From Terriglobales bacterium (GTDB lineage: Bacteria; Acidobacteriota; Terriglobia; Terriglobales; Acidobacteriaceae): a stretch of 34,396 bases of DNA. The stretch's first letter is position 1. Each line of letters starts with the position of its first letter. The notes beneath the pieces are model-generated. The model was not told the DNA's origin. It searched no databases and saw only the letters and a list, made by a program, of their open reading frames with translations. A program made the position numbers and the translations under genes. The stretch lies in NCBI GenBank assembly GCA_025451215.1, contig JANWKU010000025.1:1-34396 (forward strand). Direction: 5' to 3'. Of this stretch, positions 24,606-32,506 are shown in pieces.

Positions 24606-26207
24606 ATGGAATTGTCTGTTGCCTCACCGATCGGCTGGCTTTTCGATGGAAAGAGTAGCGCGCCCGCTCGTCTATTACCGCGCTGGTTGTTCCTCCGTCT
24701 TCTCGGCCTGATTTATTTTTCCGCTTTTTTCTCACTCATCTTCCAAATCCGCGGGCTCATCGGCCCCGAAGGAATTCTGCCCGCCGGAAATTATCTCCAG
24801 GCCGTAGCACAATCCCTCGGAGGATGGGAGCGGATATGGTTTGCTCCAACCTTACTCTGGTGGTCGAGCGGGAATGCAATGCTGACCGGCTTGTGCTGGG
24901 CGGGCATGATCGCATCGCTGCTGCTATTGCTGAATTTATGGCCGCGAGGAATGCTGGTGGTCTGCTTCATATGCTTCTTGTCTTTTGTAAGCGCCGCCCA
25001 GGATTTTTCCAGCTACCAATCGGATGGCATGCTTCTGGAAGCCGGCATTATTTCTTTGTTGTTTGCTCCTTCCGGCTTTCGTCCCGGATATGGTCGTGAT
25101 CATCCTGCGTCCCGCGCAAGTCTATTCTTGCTGCAATGGGAGTGGTTCCGTATCTATTTCGAGTCCGGAGTGGTCAAACTCCTCAGCGGAGATCCAGAAT
25201 GGCGCCACTTCACCGCGATGGACGAGTACTACCAGAACGGCCCTCTGCCCACCTGGATTGGCTGGTACATGCAGCATCTTCCTCATTGGTTCCATGCCGC
25301 CACGGTTGTGACCACGCTAGCGCTCGAACTGGGCCTGGTCTGGATGATGTTTCTGCCTCGGCGCTGGAGAATTGTTTGCTTTTTTATTGCCACTGCCTGG
25401 CAGATCGTCGTTATCTCGACCGCGAACTATGCATTTCTCAACTATCTGGTTCTCGCGTTGGGCGTCTTGCTGCTTGATGATCGCGCCATAGCCAGCATTC
25501 TTCCGCAAAAATGGAAGCCGGAATTCACGCAAGAAGTATCCGGCTCTCTAGAAATACTTCCCACACAAACCTGGCGAAATAATCTTCGTCAACATTGGGG
25601 TGCAATCAAACTTGCCGCAAGCGCCGTGCTGTTAACTTGGATCTTCTACGCAACAACAGCGCAACTCATCTGGACGTTTGTCCGAGCGCCCTTGCCTGTT
25701 TTTCCAGTGACCGCGCTGGAACCCTTTCGCATTGCCAATCGCTATGGCCTCTTCGCTGTGATGACTCGCGGCCGCTACGAAATTGAATTTCAGGGCAGTA
25801 CAGACGGAGAAAATTGGACGCCGTATTACTTCCTCCATAAACCACAGCGTTTAGATCAGCCGCCGGGGATTTATGCGCCTTATCAGCCGCGCTTTGACTG
25901 GAACTTATGGTTCGCGTCTCTGGGTTCATGGCGCGAATATCCAATCGTCCCCAACACGGAAATAAAACTGCTCTCCAACGATAAAGACGTGCTCTCGCTC
26001 TTTGCGGGCAATCCCTTCCCCAATGAACCGCCGAAGCAGGTCCGTGCGGTGCTCTGGCAATATTGGTTCACCAGCATGGAAGAAAAACACCAAACCGGAG
26101 CGTGGTGGCGAAGGCAATTGCTGGGCCCGTATGCGCCAGTCCTGGAACGCGAAGCAGATGGCAGCATCAAAGTAGTTGCGCTGCCTACAGTACAACCAAG
26201 GGAGTAA
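24606..26207 (+). CDS. Lipase maturation factor family membrane protein (LMF1/2-like)
   Basis: This 533-residue protein has about eight membrane segments in the first 350 residues (for example LFLRLLGLIYFSAFFSLIFQI, LLLLNLWPRGMLVVCFICFLS, LVLALGVLLL) and a soluble C-terminal domain. The C-terminal block IANRYGLFAVMTRGRYEIEFQGSTDGENWTPYYF followed by YAPYQPRFDWNLWFASLG is the hallmark of the family whose vertebrate members help lipases fold in the ER. RGLIGPEGILPA and GDPEWRHFTAMDEYYQNGPLPTWIGWYMQHLP are also typical. The bacterial function is not established; roles in folding of exported enzymes or in lipid handling are guesses. It is probably co-transcribed with the FAD oxidoreductase 47 bp downstream. 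Confidence 0.9.
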   Translation: MELSVASPIGWLFDGKSSAPARLLPRWLFLRLLGLIYFSAFFSLIFQIRGLIGPEGILPAGNYLQAVAQSLGGWERIWFAPTLLWWSSGNAMLTGLCWAGMIASLLLLLNLWPRGMLVVCFICFLSFVSAAQDFSSYQSDGMLLEAGIISLLFAPSGFRPGYGRDHPASRASLFLLQWEWFRIYFESGVVKLLSGDPEWRHFTAMDEYYQNGPLPTWIGWYMQHLPHWFHAATVVTTLALELGLVWMMFLPRRWRIVCFFIATAWQIVVISTANYAFLNYLVLALGVLLLDDRAIASILPQKWKPEFTQEVSGSLEILPTQTWRNNLRQHWGAIKLAASAVLLTWIFYATTAQLIWTFVRAPLPVFPVTALEPFRIANRYGLFAVMTRGRYEIEFQGSTDGENWTPYYFLHKPQRLDQPPGIYAPYQPRFDWNLWFASLGSWREYPIVPNTEIKLLSNDKDVLSLFAGNPFPNEPPKQVRAVLWQYWFTSMEEKHQTGAWWRRQLLGPYAPVLEREADGSIKVVALPTVQPRE

Positions 26208-26254
26208 TTCATCATGGCCGATCTCAGCAGATCAATCAGCGCGGACATCCGCAT

Positions 26255-27667
26255 ATGACTCGTCGTGCATGCGTGATCGGCTCGGGCCCAAATGGGCTGG
26301 CGGCGGCCATTGTGCTGGCTCAAGCCGGCATGCACGTGGACATATTCGAAGCTGAATCCACCGCAGGCGGCGCGGTCCGTACCATGGAACTGACCTTGCC
26401 CGGTTTTCTCCACGACTTTGGCTCCGCGGTATATCCGCTTGGCGCAGGCTCACCTTTCTTCTCTTCCCTTCCTCTTCATAAATTTGGATTGGAATGGATC
26501 CACTCGCCCGCGCCATGCGCCCACCCACTCGACGATGGCAGCGCAGTCGTCTTGGAACGAAATTTGCTGGACGCAGAAACCTCGCTCGGAGCAGATGGCG
26601 GGAAATGGCGCGACCTGACTGGTCCATTTGTCGAACATTGGAATGAATTTGCCGCAGAAGTCTTGGCGCCGATTCCGGCAATTCCCAAACATCCCTTGCT
26701 TATGGCGCGCTTCGCCAGGAATGCCTTCTCTTCCGCGAAAACAATCGCCCACCGCTTCAGTAGCGAACGTACTCGCGCATTATTTGCCGGCCTCGCGGCC
26801 CACTCCTTCCTCAAACTCACCGAACCCCTGAGCGGCGCATTCGGACTCATGATGGCTGTACCTGCCCACGCCGTCGGCTGGCCCATCCCGCGCGGCGGAG
26901 CTCAATCGTTAACCAATGCCCTATGCCGATACTTCGCCTCACTGGGAGGGACGTTGCATACTTCCCGCCGCATTGCATCGCTCGACGAATTGCCGGATTA
27001 CGATCTTTACCTTTGCGACGTGACCCCGCGACAGTTGTTGAATATTACGGGAAGCCGACTATCCAACTCTTACAAACACAAAATGCAAACCTTCCGTTAC
27101 GGCCCCGGCGTATTCAAAATGGATTACGCCCTGCGCGAGCCTATTCCGTGGAAAGCAACGGAATGCCAGAGAGCCGCTACCGTGCACCTCGGCGGGACGT
27201 TCGAAGATGTCGCCGCGTCAGAATCTGCCATGCGCGCGGGACAACATGCCGAGCGCCCGTTTGTTCTATTGGTGCAACCCAGCCTCTTCGATTCCTCACG
27301 CGCCCCTGCCGGCAAGCACACCGCCTGGGCCTATTGTCACGTCCCCAACGGATCAACAGAAAATATGCAAGCAAGGATCGAAAATCAGATCGAGCGATTC
27401 GCTCCCGGATTCCGAGATTGCGTTTTGGCGCGGAATGCATTGTCCCCTACTACTCTTGAGTCCATGGATGCAAACCTGGTCGGCGGCGACGTCGGCGGCG
27501 GCATCATGGACATCCGCCAATTGGCCTTTCGGCCAACCTGGCGCCATTACGCGACATCTGCAAAGAATGTTTTTATTTGTTCATCCTCCACGCCTCCCGG
27601 AGGAGGCGTACACGGCATGGGCGGTTATCACGCGGCCAAAAACGCGCTCTCAAGCCTTGGAAGTTAA
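26255..27667 (+). CDS. FAD-dependent oxidoreductase, phytoene dehydrogenase (CrtI)-like
   Basis: This flavoprotein of 470 residues starts with a Rossmann motif (VIGSGPNGLAAAIVLAQAG) and a second dinucleotide-binding block (EAESTAGGAVRTMEL). The C-terminus SSTPPGGGVHGMGGYHAAKNAL is the conserved FAD-contact region of CrtI-type amine oxidase/desaturase-like proteins. The substrate is unknown; nothing nearby suggests carotenoid synthesis. The frame is open further upstream into the preceding gene, but the ATG at MTRRACVIG puts the nucleotide-binding strand at the very N-terminus, as usual. The close tandem position after the lipase maturation factor homologue suggests a shared operon, perhaps in lipid modification. 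Confidence 0.88.
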   Translation: MTRRACVIGSGPNGLAAAIVLAQAGMHVDIFEAESTAGGAVRTMELTLPGFLHDFGSAVYPLGAGSPFFSSLPLHKFGLEWIHSPAPCAHPLDDGSAVVLERNLLDAETSLGADGGKWRDLTGPFVEHWNEFAAEVLAPIPAIPKHPLLMARFARNAFSSAKTIAHRFSSERTRALFAGLAAHSFLKLTEPLSGAFGLMMAVPAHAVGWPIPRGGAQSLTNALCRYFASLGGTLHTSRRIASLDELPDYDLYLCDVTPRQLLNITGSRLSNSYKHKMQTFRYGPGVFKMDYALREPIPWKATECQRAATVHLGGTFEDVAASESAMRAGQHAERPFVLLVQPSLFDSSRAPAGKHTAWAYCHVPNGSTENMQARIENQIERFAPGFRDCVLARNALSPTTLESMDANLVGGDVGGGIMDIRQLAFRPTWRHYATSAKNVFICSSSTPPGGGVHGMGGYHAAKNALSSLGS

Positions 27668-27735
27668 GGGGCTAAAAGATTTGTTGCTGGATTGTACGGG
27701 CCAACTGTCAGGTATGGCAGAGTATGCTTGAACAA

Positions 27736-27753
27736 TGCAATCCGATGATTGCA
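27736..27753. other. Short perfect hairpin upstream of the aminopeptidase
   Basis: TGCAATC-CGAT-GATTGCA is a 7-bp stem with a 4-nt loop in the 132-bp gap between the oxidoreductase and the aminopeptidase. No T-run follows. It may be a weak terminator or a small operator. Confidence 0.3.
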
Positions 27754-27799
27754 GGCGTCTGATGATTACGTAAACATGTGGTCATAAAGTGAGAAAACC

Positions 27800-30427
27800 G
27801 TGAAAAAAGTCATCGTCCTTTTCATTTATTCATTCTTGGTCTTCCCTCTTGCGTCATTGGCGCAGCGCTTACCTCACCTTGCCACACCTCAAAACTACAA
27901 GCTCACACTAGCTCCCGATTTTTCCACGGACACTTTCGCGGGAGCGGAAACCATCCAGATTGAGGTTTTACAACCCACGAAAACAATTGTCTTGAATGCC
28001 GCCGAAATCAAGTTTGAAAAAGCGAGCATCACCAGCGGCAATGCCACTCAGACGGCAAAAATCCTCGAAGACCCAGAGAAGCAGACCATCATCCTAGCCC
28101 TGGACAAACAGATCCCCCCCGGTTCGGCCACTATCGAAATAACTTACACCGGCGTGCTAAACGATCAGCTGCGAGGTTTTTATCTTGGGCGCGATGAAGA
28201 GGGCAATAAATACGCGGTCACGCAGTTCGAGGCCACCGACGCACGCCGCGCTTTCCCATCCTTTGATGAGCCCGCTTATAAGGCCACTTTTGACCTCACG
28301 ATTACCGCCGACAAGGATCTCGCCATAATTTCCAATTCCCGAATCCTCACCGACACCCCTGATTCTTCCGGCACCAAACACACAGTGCATTTTGCAACCA
28401 CTCCGAAAATGTCTTCTTATTTATTGGCAATTGCCGTAGGACACTTCGAGTTCGTAGAAGGCTCTGCTGACGGTATCCCTATTCGCGTTTGGACGATGTC
28501 CGGCAAAAAACAACTGGCGACATTCGCCCTTGAGACGGCCGAGCACGTTCTGCAGTACTACGATCACTATTTCGCTATCAAATATCCCTACGCCAAACTC
28601 GATCTCATCGCCCTGCCCGATTTTTCTGCTGGAGCCATGGAAAACACCGGTTGCATCACGTTCCGTGAAGTCCTGCTTCTGCTTAACCAACAACGCGCTT
28701 CTCTGGATTCCAAAAAGAGAGTTGCCTCAGTCATCGCTCATGAAATGGCCCATCAATGGTTTGGCGATCTGGTCACCATGCAATGGTGGGACGACGTCTG
28801 GCTCAACGAAGGCTTTGCCACATGGATGTCAAGCAAACCCATCGAGGCATGGCATCCTGAGTGGCATGCTGAATTAGACGATGTGCAGGAAACCACACAG
28901 TCTTTGGATCTGGACTCTCTCGAAAACACCCGGCCCATCCATCAGCACGCGGAAACTCCAGCACAAATTCTGGAACTGTTTGACGGCATCGCCTACGGCA
29001 AAGCCGCGGCCGTGCTGCGCATGCTCGAATCTTATCTGGGACCGGAAACATTTCAGGCGGGTGTGAACTTATATCTGAAACAACATGCCTACGGAAACGC
29101 GACAGCCACGGATTTCTGGACCGCCCTGACTCAAGCTTCAAAAAAACCTGTGGACAAAATTATGTCCACATTCGTCAACCAGCCCGGCGTCCCCATAATA
29201 AGCATTGGCGTGAAATGCTCTAAGAATGCCGACAACATTGTTCTCGACCAGCGTTGGTATTTCTACGATCGCGCGCGATTTGCCGCGAACAACTCCGACC
29301 AACTTTGGATGGTTCCCGTCTGCTTCAAGGCCGAGGGATCACTAAAAACGCATGCCAATTGCACATTGCTTCAGGAGCAGCAGCAGCAAACAACCTCGCT
29401 CGGCGGGTGTCCCTCGTGGATGTACGCGAACCGCGACGCTCGCGGCTACTACCGCTCCAGTTATACTCCCGCTGACTTAGAGACGATGGCGAAGAATGTC
29501 GAGTCCGTGCTAACTCCTGCGGAACGCATGATGCTGCTGACCGACGCATGGGCATCCATGCGCGTGGGCCGCATTACCATCGGCGACTATCTGACGCTGG
29601 TCAATGGTTTTCACACTGAGCGCGATTACTTGGTCATCGATCAACTTTTGGTCCAATTGAATTATGTCTCGCAGTATTTGATCAATAACGGAGATCGGAC
29701 TGCTTTTAATAATTGGATGCGCCATTTATTCGCCTCCACGGCCCAACAGGTTGGCTGGGAAGTTAAACCCGGAGAAACTGAGGAGCAACGTGCATTACGC
29801 GGAGCATTGCTCCATGCTCTCGGCGCCGCACAGGACCCCCAGGCTCAGGCGGAAGCAAAAAAGCTTGCCGAACAGGATCTGGACCACCCCGGTTCAGTGC
29901 AAAAAGAATTGGTGATACCTGCTCTTGAGGTTGCTGCCACCAATGGAGACGCGGCCCTTTACGAGAAGGTGATGGCGCGCCTGAAGGCGGCCCACGATCC
30001 GGAACAACATTCTCTCTATTCTCAAATTCTCGCTGACTTCACTGATCCAGCTTTAGTAAAGCAGTCACTGAACTTTTTTATCTCTCCGGACGTCCGTTCG
30101 CAGGACGTCGATCTTCTGCTCTCCCGCGAACTGCTAAAACCCACCACCCAACCCGAGGCCTGGGACTTCATCCAATCCCATTGGAATGACATTCAAAACA
30201 CCGGCGGTGCATTCTTAAGCGGAAAAATCGTACAGGCCAGTGGCAGGTTCTGCACTCCCCAATTTCGCGACAGCATGTTGAACTTCTTCTCGGAGCATAA
30301 AATTTCCGCCCAGCGGACACTGAAACAATCCCATGAACGCATAGACTACTGCATTGATTTAAAGTCCCAGCAGGAAGCCTCGCTGACTTCATGGTTGGAG
30401 CAATATCATCACTCTTCCGGAGAATAG
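27800..30427 (+). CDS. M1 family metallo-aminopeptidase, secreted
   Basis: This zinc aminopeptidase of 875 residues belongs to the aminopeptidase N/ERAP group. A signal peptide (IVLFIYSFLVFPLASLAQ) points to export. The exopeptidase motif GAMEN is at about 278-282, and the zinc site HEMAH is at 314-318 with the third ligand E337 in WLNEGFATW, the spacing expected for HExxH-x18-E. An N-terminal beta domain and a long helical ERAP1-like C-terminal domain (about 520-875) complete the family layout. It would trim N-terminal residues from peptides in the periplasm. The start is GTG; a CATAAA box ends 11 nt before it. No partner gene is evident. Confidence 0.94.
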   Translation: MKKVIVLFIYSFLVFPLASLAQRLPHLATPQNYKLTLAPDFSTDTFAGAETIQIEVLQPTKTIVLNAAEIKFEKASITSGNATQTAKILEDPEKQTIILALDKQIPPGSATIEITYTGVLNDQLRGFYLGRDEEGNKYAVTQFEATDARRAFPSFDEPAYKATFDLTITADKDLAIISNSRILTDTPDSSGTKHTVHFATTPKMSSYLLAIAVGHFEFVEGSADGIPIRVWTMSGKKQLATFALETAEHVLQYYDHYFAIKYPYAKLDLIALPDFSAGAMENTGCITFREVLLLLNQQRASLDSKKRVASVIAHEMAHQWFGDLVTMQWWDDVWLNEGFATWMSSKPIEAWHPEWHAELDDVQETTQSLDLDSLENTRPIHQHAETPAQILELFDGIAYGKAAAVLRMLESYLGPETFQAGVNLYLKQHAYGNATATDFWTALTQASKKPVDKIMSTFVNQPGVPIISIGVKCSKNADNIVLDQRWYFYDRARFAANNSDQLWMVPVCFKAEGSLKTHANCTLLQEQQQQTTSLGGCPSWMYANRDARGYYRSSYTPADLETMAKNVESVLTPAERMMLLTDAWASMRVGRITIGDYLTLVNGFHTERDYLVIDQLLVQLNYVSQYLINNGDRTAFNNWMRHLFASTAQQVGWEVKPGETEEQRALRGALLHALGAAQDPQAQAEAKKLAEQDLDHPGSVQKELVIPALEVAATNGDAALYEKVMARLKAAHDPEQHSLYSQILADFTDPALVKQSLNFFISPDVRSQDVDLLLSRELLKPTTQPEAWDFIQSHWNDIQNTGGAFLSGKIVQASGRFCTPQFRDSMLNFFSEHKISAQRTLKQSHERIDYCIDLKSQQEASLTSWLEQYHHSSGE

Positions 30428-30506
30428 AATGCACGCTTTAGCTGGATAAAAATCGACTACGAGTTATGGGCAACACAGGAGGCAAAGCCGTTTATTCGAA
30501 CACCCA

Positions 30507-30536
30507 TTGAGCGAATCGCAATCCCATTGCTATAAT
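30507..30536 (+). promoter_or_regulatory. Promoter of the tRNA-Phe gene
   Basis: TTGAGC (30507-30512), an 18-bp spacer and TATAAT (30531-30536), the last preceded by TGC to give an extended -10. The start site would be near 30543, about 95 nt before the tRNA. This is the strongest sigma-70-like promoter I see in the window. Confidence 0.75.
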
Positions 30537-30597
30537 CAAACTCGCTCCACGGTTCCTATTTTCAACCGCACGTTCTTCGGTATCCCCGCCAGAATAC

Positions 30598-30628
30598 GTT
30601 CCACGGCGCGGCAGTGAAGTCGTGGAAC
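30598..30628 (+). other. Hairpin in the tRNA-Phe leader
   Basis: GTTCCACG (30598-30605) and CGTGGAAC (30621-30628) pair perfectly around a 15-nt loop and end 9 nt before the mature tRNA 5' end. It could guide processing of the precursor; no other role is indicated. Confidence 0.45.
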
Positions 30629-30637
30629 TACAAGCGT

Positions 30638-30713
30638 GGCCAGGTAGCTCAGGTGGTAGAGCGCAGCCCTGAAAAGGCTGGCGTCGGCGGTTCAACTCCG
30701 TCCCTGGCCACCA
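30638..30713 (+). tRNA. tRNA-Phe (GAA)
   Basis: The 76-nt cloverleaf is complete: acceptor GGCCAGG/CCTGGCC, D arm GCTC/GAGC with AGGTGGTA loop, anticodon stem CAGCC/GGCTG with loop CTGAAAA (anticodon GAA), five-base variable region, T arm GGCGG/CCGTC with TTCAACT loop, discriminator A and encoded CCA. It is the integration point of the element that follows: the integrase gene ends 38 bp downstream of the CCA. Confidence 0.96.
30667..30713. other. Probable attachment site (3' half of tRNA-Phe)
   Basis: Tyrosine integrases encoded next to a tRNA normally recombine within its anticodon-to-3' half and restore the gene. The exact core cannot be fixed here because the other end of the element, where the core should be repeated, is beyond the window. 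Confidence 0.5.
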
Positions 30714-30746
30714 TACTTTTCAAGCACTTACCTGACTTCAGCGAAA

Positions 30747-30772
30747 CTAGCTCAGTCCGCAGCTAGTCCGCT
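30747..30772. repeat. Short inverted and direct repeats beside the integrase stop, possible arm-type sites
   Basis: CTAGCT (30747-30752) and AGCTAG (30761-30766) form an inverted repeat, and AGTCCGC occurs twice in direct orientation (30755-30761 and 30766-30772). They overlap the last codons of the integrase, 34-59 bp from the tRNA, where integrase arm-binding sites may occur. Confidence 0.35.
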
Positions 30773-31963
30773 GTTAGCAGTCGTACCACCCAAAATTGCG
30801 TGGAGCACATGCCCTTGGGCAGCCATGCGATCCGCACTAACGCTGTGAGCATACAATTGCAATGTGGTTTTCACATCTGAATGCCGCAACAAGGCTTGCA
30901 CCGTTTTGGGATCGATCTTGCTACGAACCAGAAACGATGCCAGCGAATGCCGCAAGTTGTGAAAACCGAAACGGCAAGGATCCCCTTCTCCAATGATTCC
31001 CGTTCGTACGGCTGCTGGCCGGAGATAATCTTCCACCAGCATATTTGCCGCCCTTGGTTTTCTGCCGCTCAATTTAAGACTGGGGAACACCCAATCGGTA
31101 AGTTGGGCATAGAGCGTCTGCTTGCGCCACGCAGACATGAAATCGGCAAGCAGCGAATGCATGGGTACAGGAGCTTGCGAAGCCTTGCTCTTAGGCATCC
31201 CGACCTTGCCACATGTCCACGTGCGCCGCACGTAAATAAGCGATTCTTTGAAATTCACGTCCTGCCATTGCAAGCCTAAGCATTCGGAAATGCGCAAGCC
31301 TGTGCTGGCGGCCAAGAGCGTCAAAGTTTTTTCCGGGTCCGGCAAACCAATCAAGACAGAAAAGGCCTGCTCGGGAGTCAGAATCATTGCTTCGTATCCG
31401 CTGGTCGTCTTGCAGCGAACAAAACGTAGCGGGTTACACTCATCCCGTCGCGGAATGAGACCATGACGCTGACCATGTTTGTAAACCAGCGACATTACCC
31501 GGCGCATCTTGTCCAAGGTTGGGTTCTCTAGTCTCTCTTCTTCTTTAAGCGAAGAAAGCCACTGTTCAATTTCTAGCGGTTGAATGCTCAGGGCGATTTT
31601 CTTACCCCATCGTGGAAGCAAACGGTTTCGCAGCACTCGTTTGTATCCGGCTACAGTTGTATGGGCTTTCGGATCGACAATTGCATTTTGTTGTTCGCCT
31701 AGTTCGTGTTGCTGATAATGTTGCGCCAGGTCTGCGAACAAGATACGTCTCCGAAAATCCGGTTTGTTGATCTGCAGCTGCTGTCTTTCCAGCTCTGCCC
31801 ACGCCGAGGCTTTGCTCGGGAACTCCAGGACAGTTCCGACAGGAATCTTTTGCTCCACCCGCTTGCCATCGGATTTGCGAGTTGTGCGAAAAAACAGCAT
31901 CCAAGTTTCACCGTTCTTGCGTTGTTCTTTTTTTATCCAACCACGTTGATGTCTCTGTGCCAT
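30752..31963 (-). CDS. Tyrosine integrase of the island
   Basis: This site-specific recombinase of 403 residues is much longer than the Xer pair at 8.6-10.6 kb and has an added N-terminal arm-binding-like region (about 1-70, WMLFFRTTRKSDGKRVEQKIPVG). A SAM-like core-binding domain (about 75-170) and a catalytic domain follow, with R223 (STGLRISECLGL), a lysine near 260, H335 and R338 (FHNLRHSLASF), H361 (LLRHSDVKTT) and nucleophile Y371. It should integrate and, with the excisionase, excise the element at the adjacent tRNA-Phe. The ATG overlaps the stop of the HTH gene by one base and has GGAG 8-9 nt upstream, so expression of the two is coupled. Confidence 0.92.
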   Translation of the reverse strand: MAQRHQRGWIKKEQRKNGETWMLFFRTTRKSDGKRVEQKIPVGTVLEFPSKASAWAELERQQLQINKPDFRRRILFADLAQHYQQHELGEQQNAIVDPKAHTTVAGYKRVLRNRLLPRWGKKIALSIQPLEIEQWLSSLKEEERLENPTLDKMRRVMSLVYKHGQRHGLIPRRDECNPLRFVRCKTTSGYEAMILTPEQAFSVLIGLPDPEKTLTLLAASTGLRISECLGLQWQDVNFKESLIYVRRTWTCGKVGMPKSKASQAPVPMHSLLADFMSAWRKQTLYAQLTDWVFPSLKLSGRKPRAANMLVEDYLRPAAVRTGIIGEGDPCRFGFHNLRHSLASFLVRSKIDPKTVQALLRHSDVKTTLQLYAHSVSADRMAAQGHVLHAILGGTTANSGLAAD

Positions 31964-32271
31964 TAAATTTCTCCTTTAGGCACGTGAGACTGCTGGACGC
32001 ATATTACTCCGTTCCCTGCGACTTGGTTGTGGATTACGAAATCTTCCAGATCGGTTAAGGAAAAGCGCCACATGTGGCGTTTCATCCCGCTGAGGACATA
32101 TGCTCGGATGCGTCCCTGCCGCGCCCAGAGCAGAATGGTGCGCGGGTTGATGCCCAGATATTCTGCTGCTTCTGTAGCAGTAAGCCATCGGTGAGGCATG
32201 GCCTGCGCCGGTTGAGACGAAGATTCCAAAAAAAGATTATTGACGCGTGAAGGCTGGATTTGAGGACGCAT
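31963..32271 (-). CDS. Excisionase-like helix-turn-helix protein
   Basis: This small DNA-binding protein has 102 residues (78 if the ATG at 32199 is used). The C-terminal part WLTATEAAEYLGINPRTILLWARQGRIRAY followed by GMKRHMWRFSLTDLEDFV is the MerR/excisionase-type winged HTH found in Xis and AlpA proteins. It lies directly before the integrase with TAATG overlap, the usual place for a recombination directionality factor. The frame is open for another 247 codons upstream, but that part overlaps the membrane protein gene in a different frame and crosses the large hairpin, so the long version is rejected. GGAG lies 10 nt before the ATG at 32271. Confidence 0.8.
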   Translation of the reverse strand: MRPQIQPSRVNNLFLESSSQPAQAMPHRWLTATEAAEYLGINPRTILLWARQGRIRAYVLSGMKRHMWRFSLTDLEDFVIHNQVAGNGVICVQQSHVPKGEI

Positions 32272-32331
32272 AAATGACGGACTCCGTGGGAATGAAGTTG
32301 AGGAACGTAGGAACGGACTAGCTTTTTGGTT

Positions 32332-32476
32332 TTCTTCTTTCGCTTTCTTGGCAGCGCGGTGGGGCGGAACGGCGAAGGTTCGGTCAAGGGCGAATGCAGT
32401 GAGCCGCGCAAGCGGGCCTGCCCCTTGACCGGTTCTGCGCCGTTCTGCTTTCGTACGCGGGAAAGCGAAAGAAGGA
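32332..32476 (+). ncRNA. Large multi-helix inverted structure, candidate structured RNA or ssDNA site
   Basis: Four nested helices can be drawn. P1: 32332-32350 with 32458-32476, 19 contiguous pairs of which 14 central ones (CTTCTTTCGCTTTC with its exact complement) are perfect. P3: GAACGGCG (32367-32374) with CGCCGTTC (32438-32445). P4: CGGTCAAGGG (32381-32390) with CCCTTGACCG (32422-32431). Apical stem: CCGC-GCAA-GCGG (32404-32415) with a GNRA loop. Five further pairs are G.U on the plus strand and would be A.C on the minus strand, favouring a plus-strand RNA. An origin of transfer, single-strand origin or recombination hairpin is the alternative. No promoter was recognised for it. Confidence 0.55.
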
Positions 32477-32506
32477 CTGAGTGTTGCGGAGCGTATGTTG
32501 CGGGGA

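Noticed and set aside
27736..27753. Hairpin TGCAATC-CGAT-GATTGCA as a terminator of the oxidoreductase gene
   Set aside because: The stem is short and AT-rich and no T-run follows; listed only as an unassigned hairpin.
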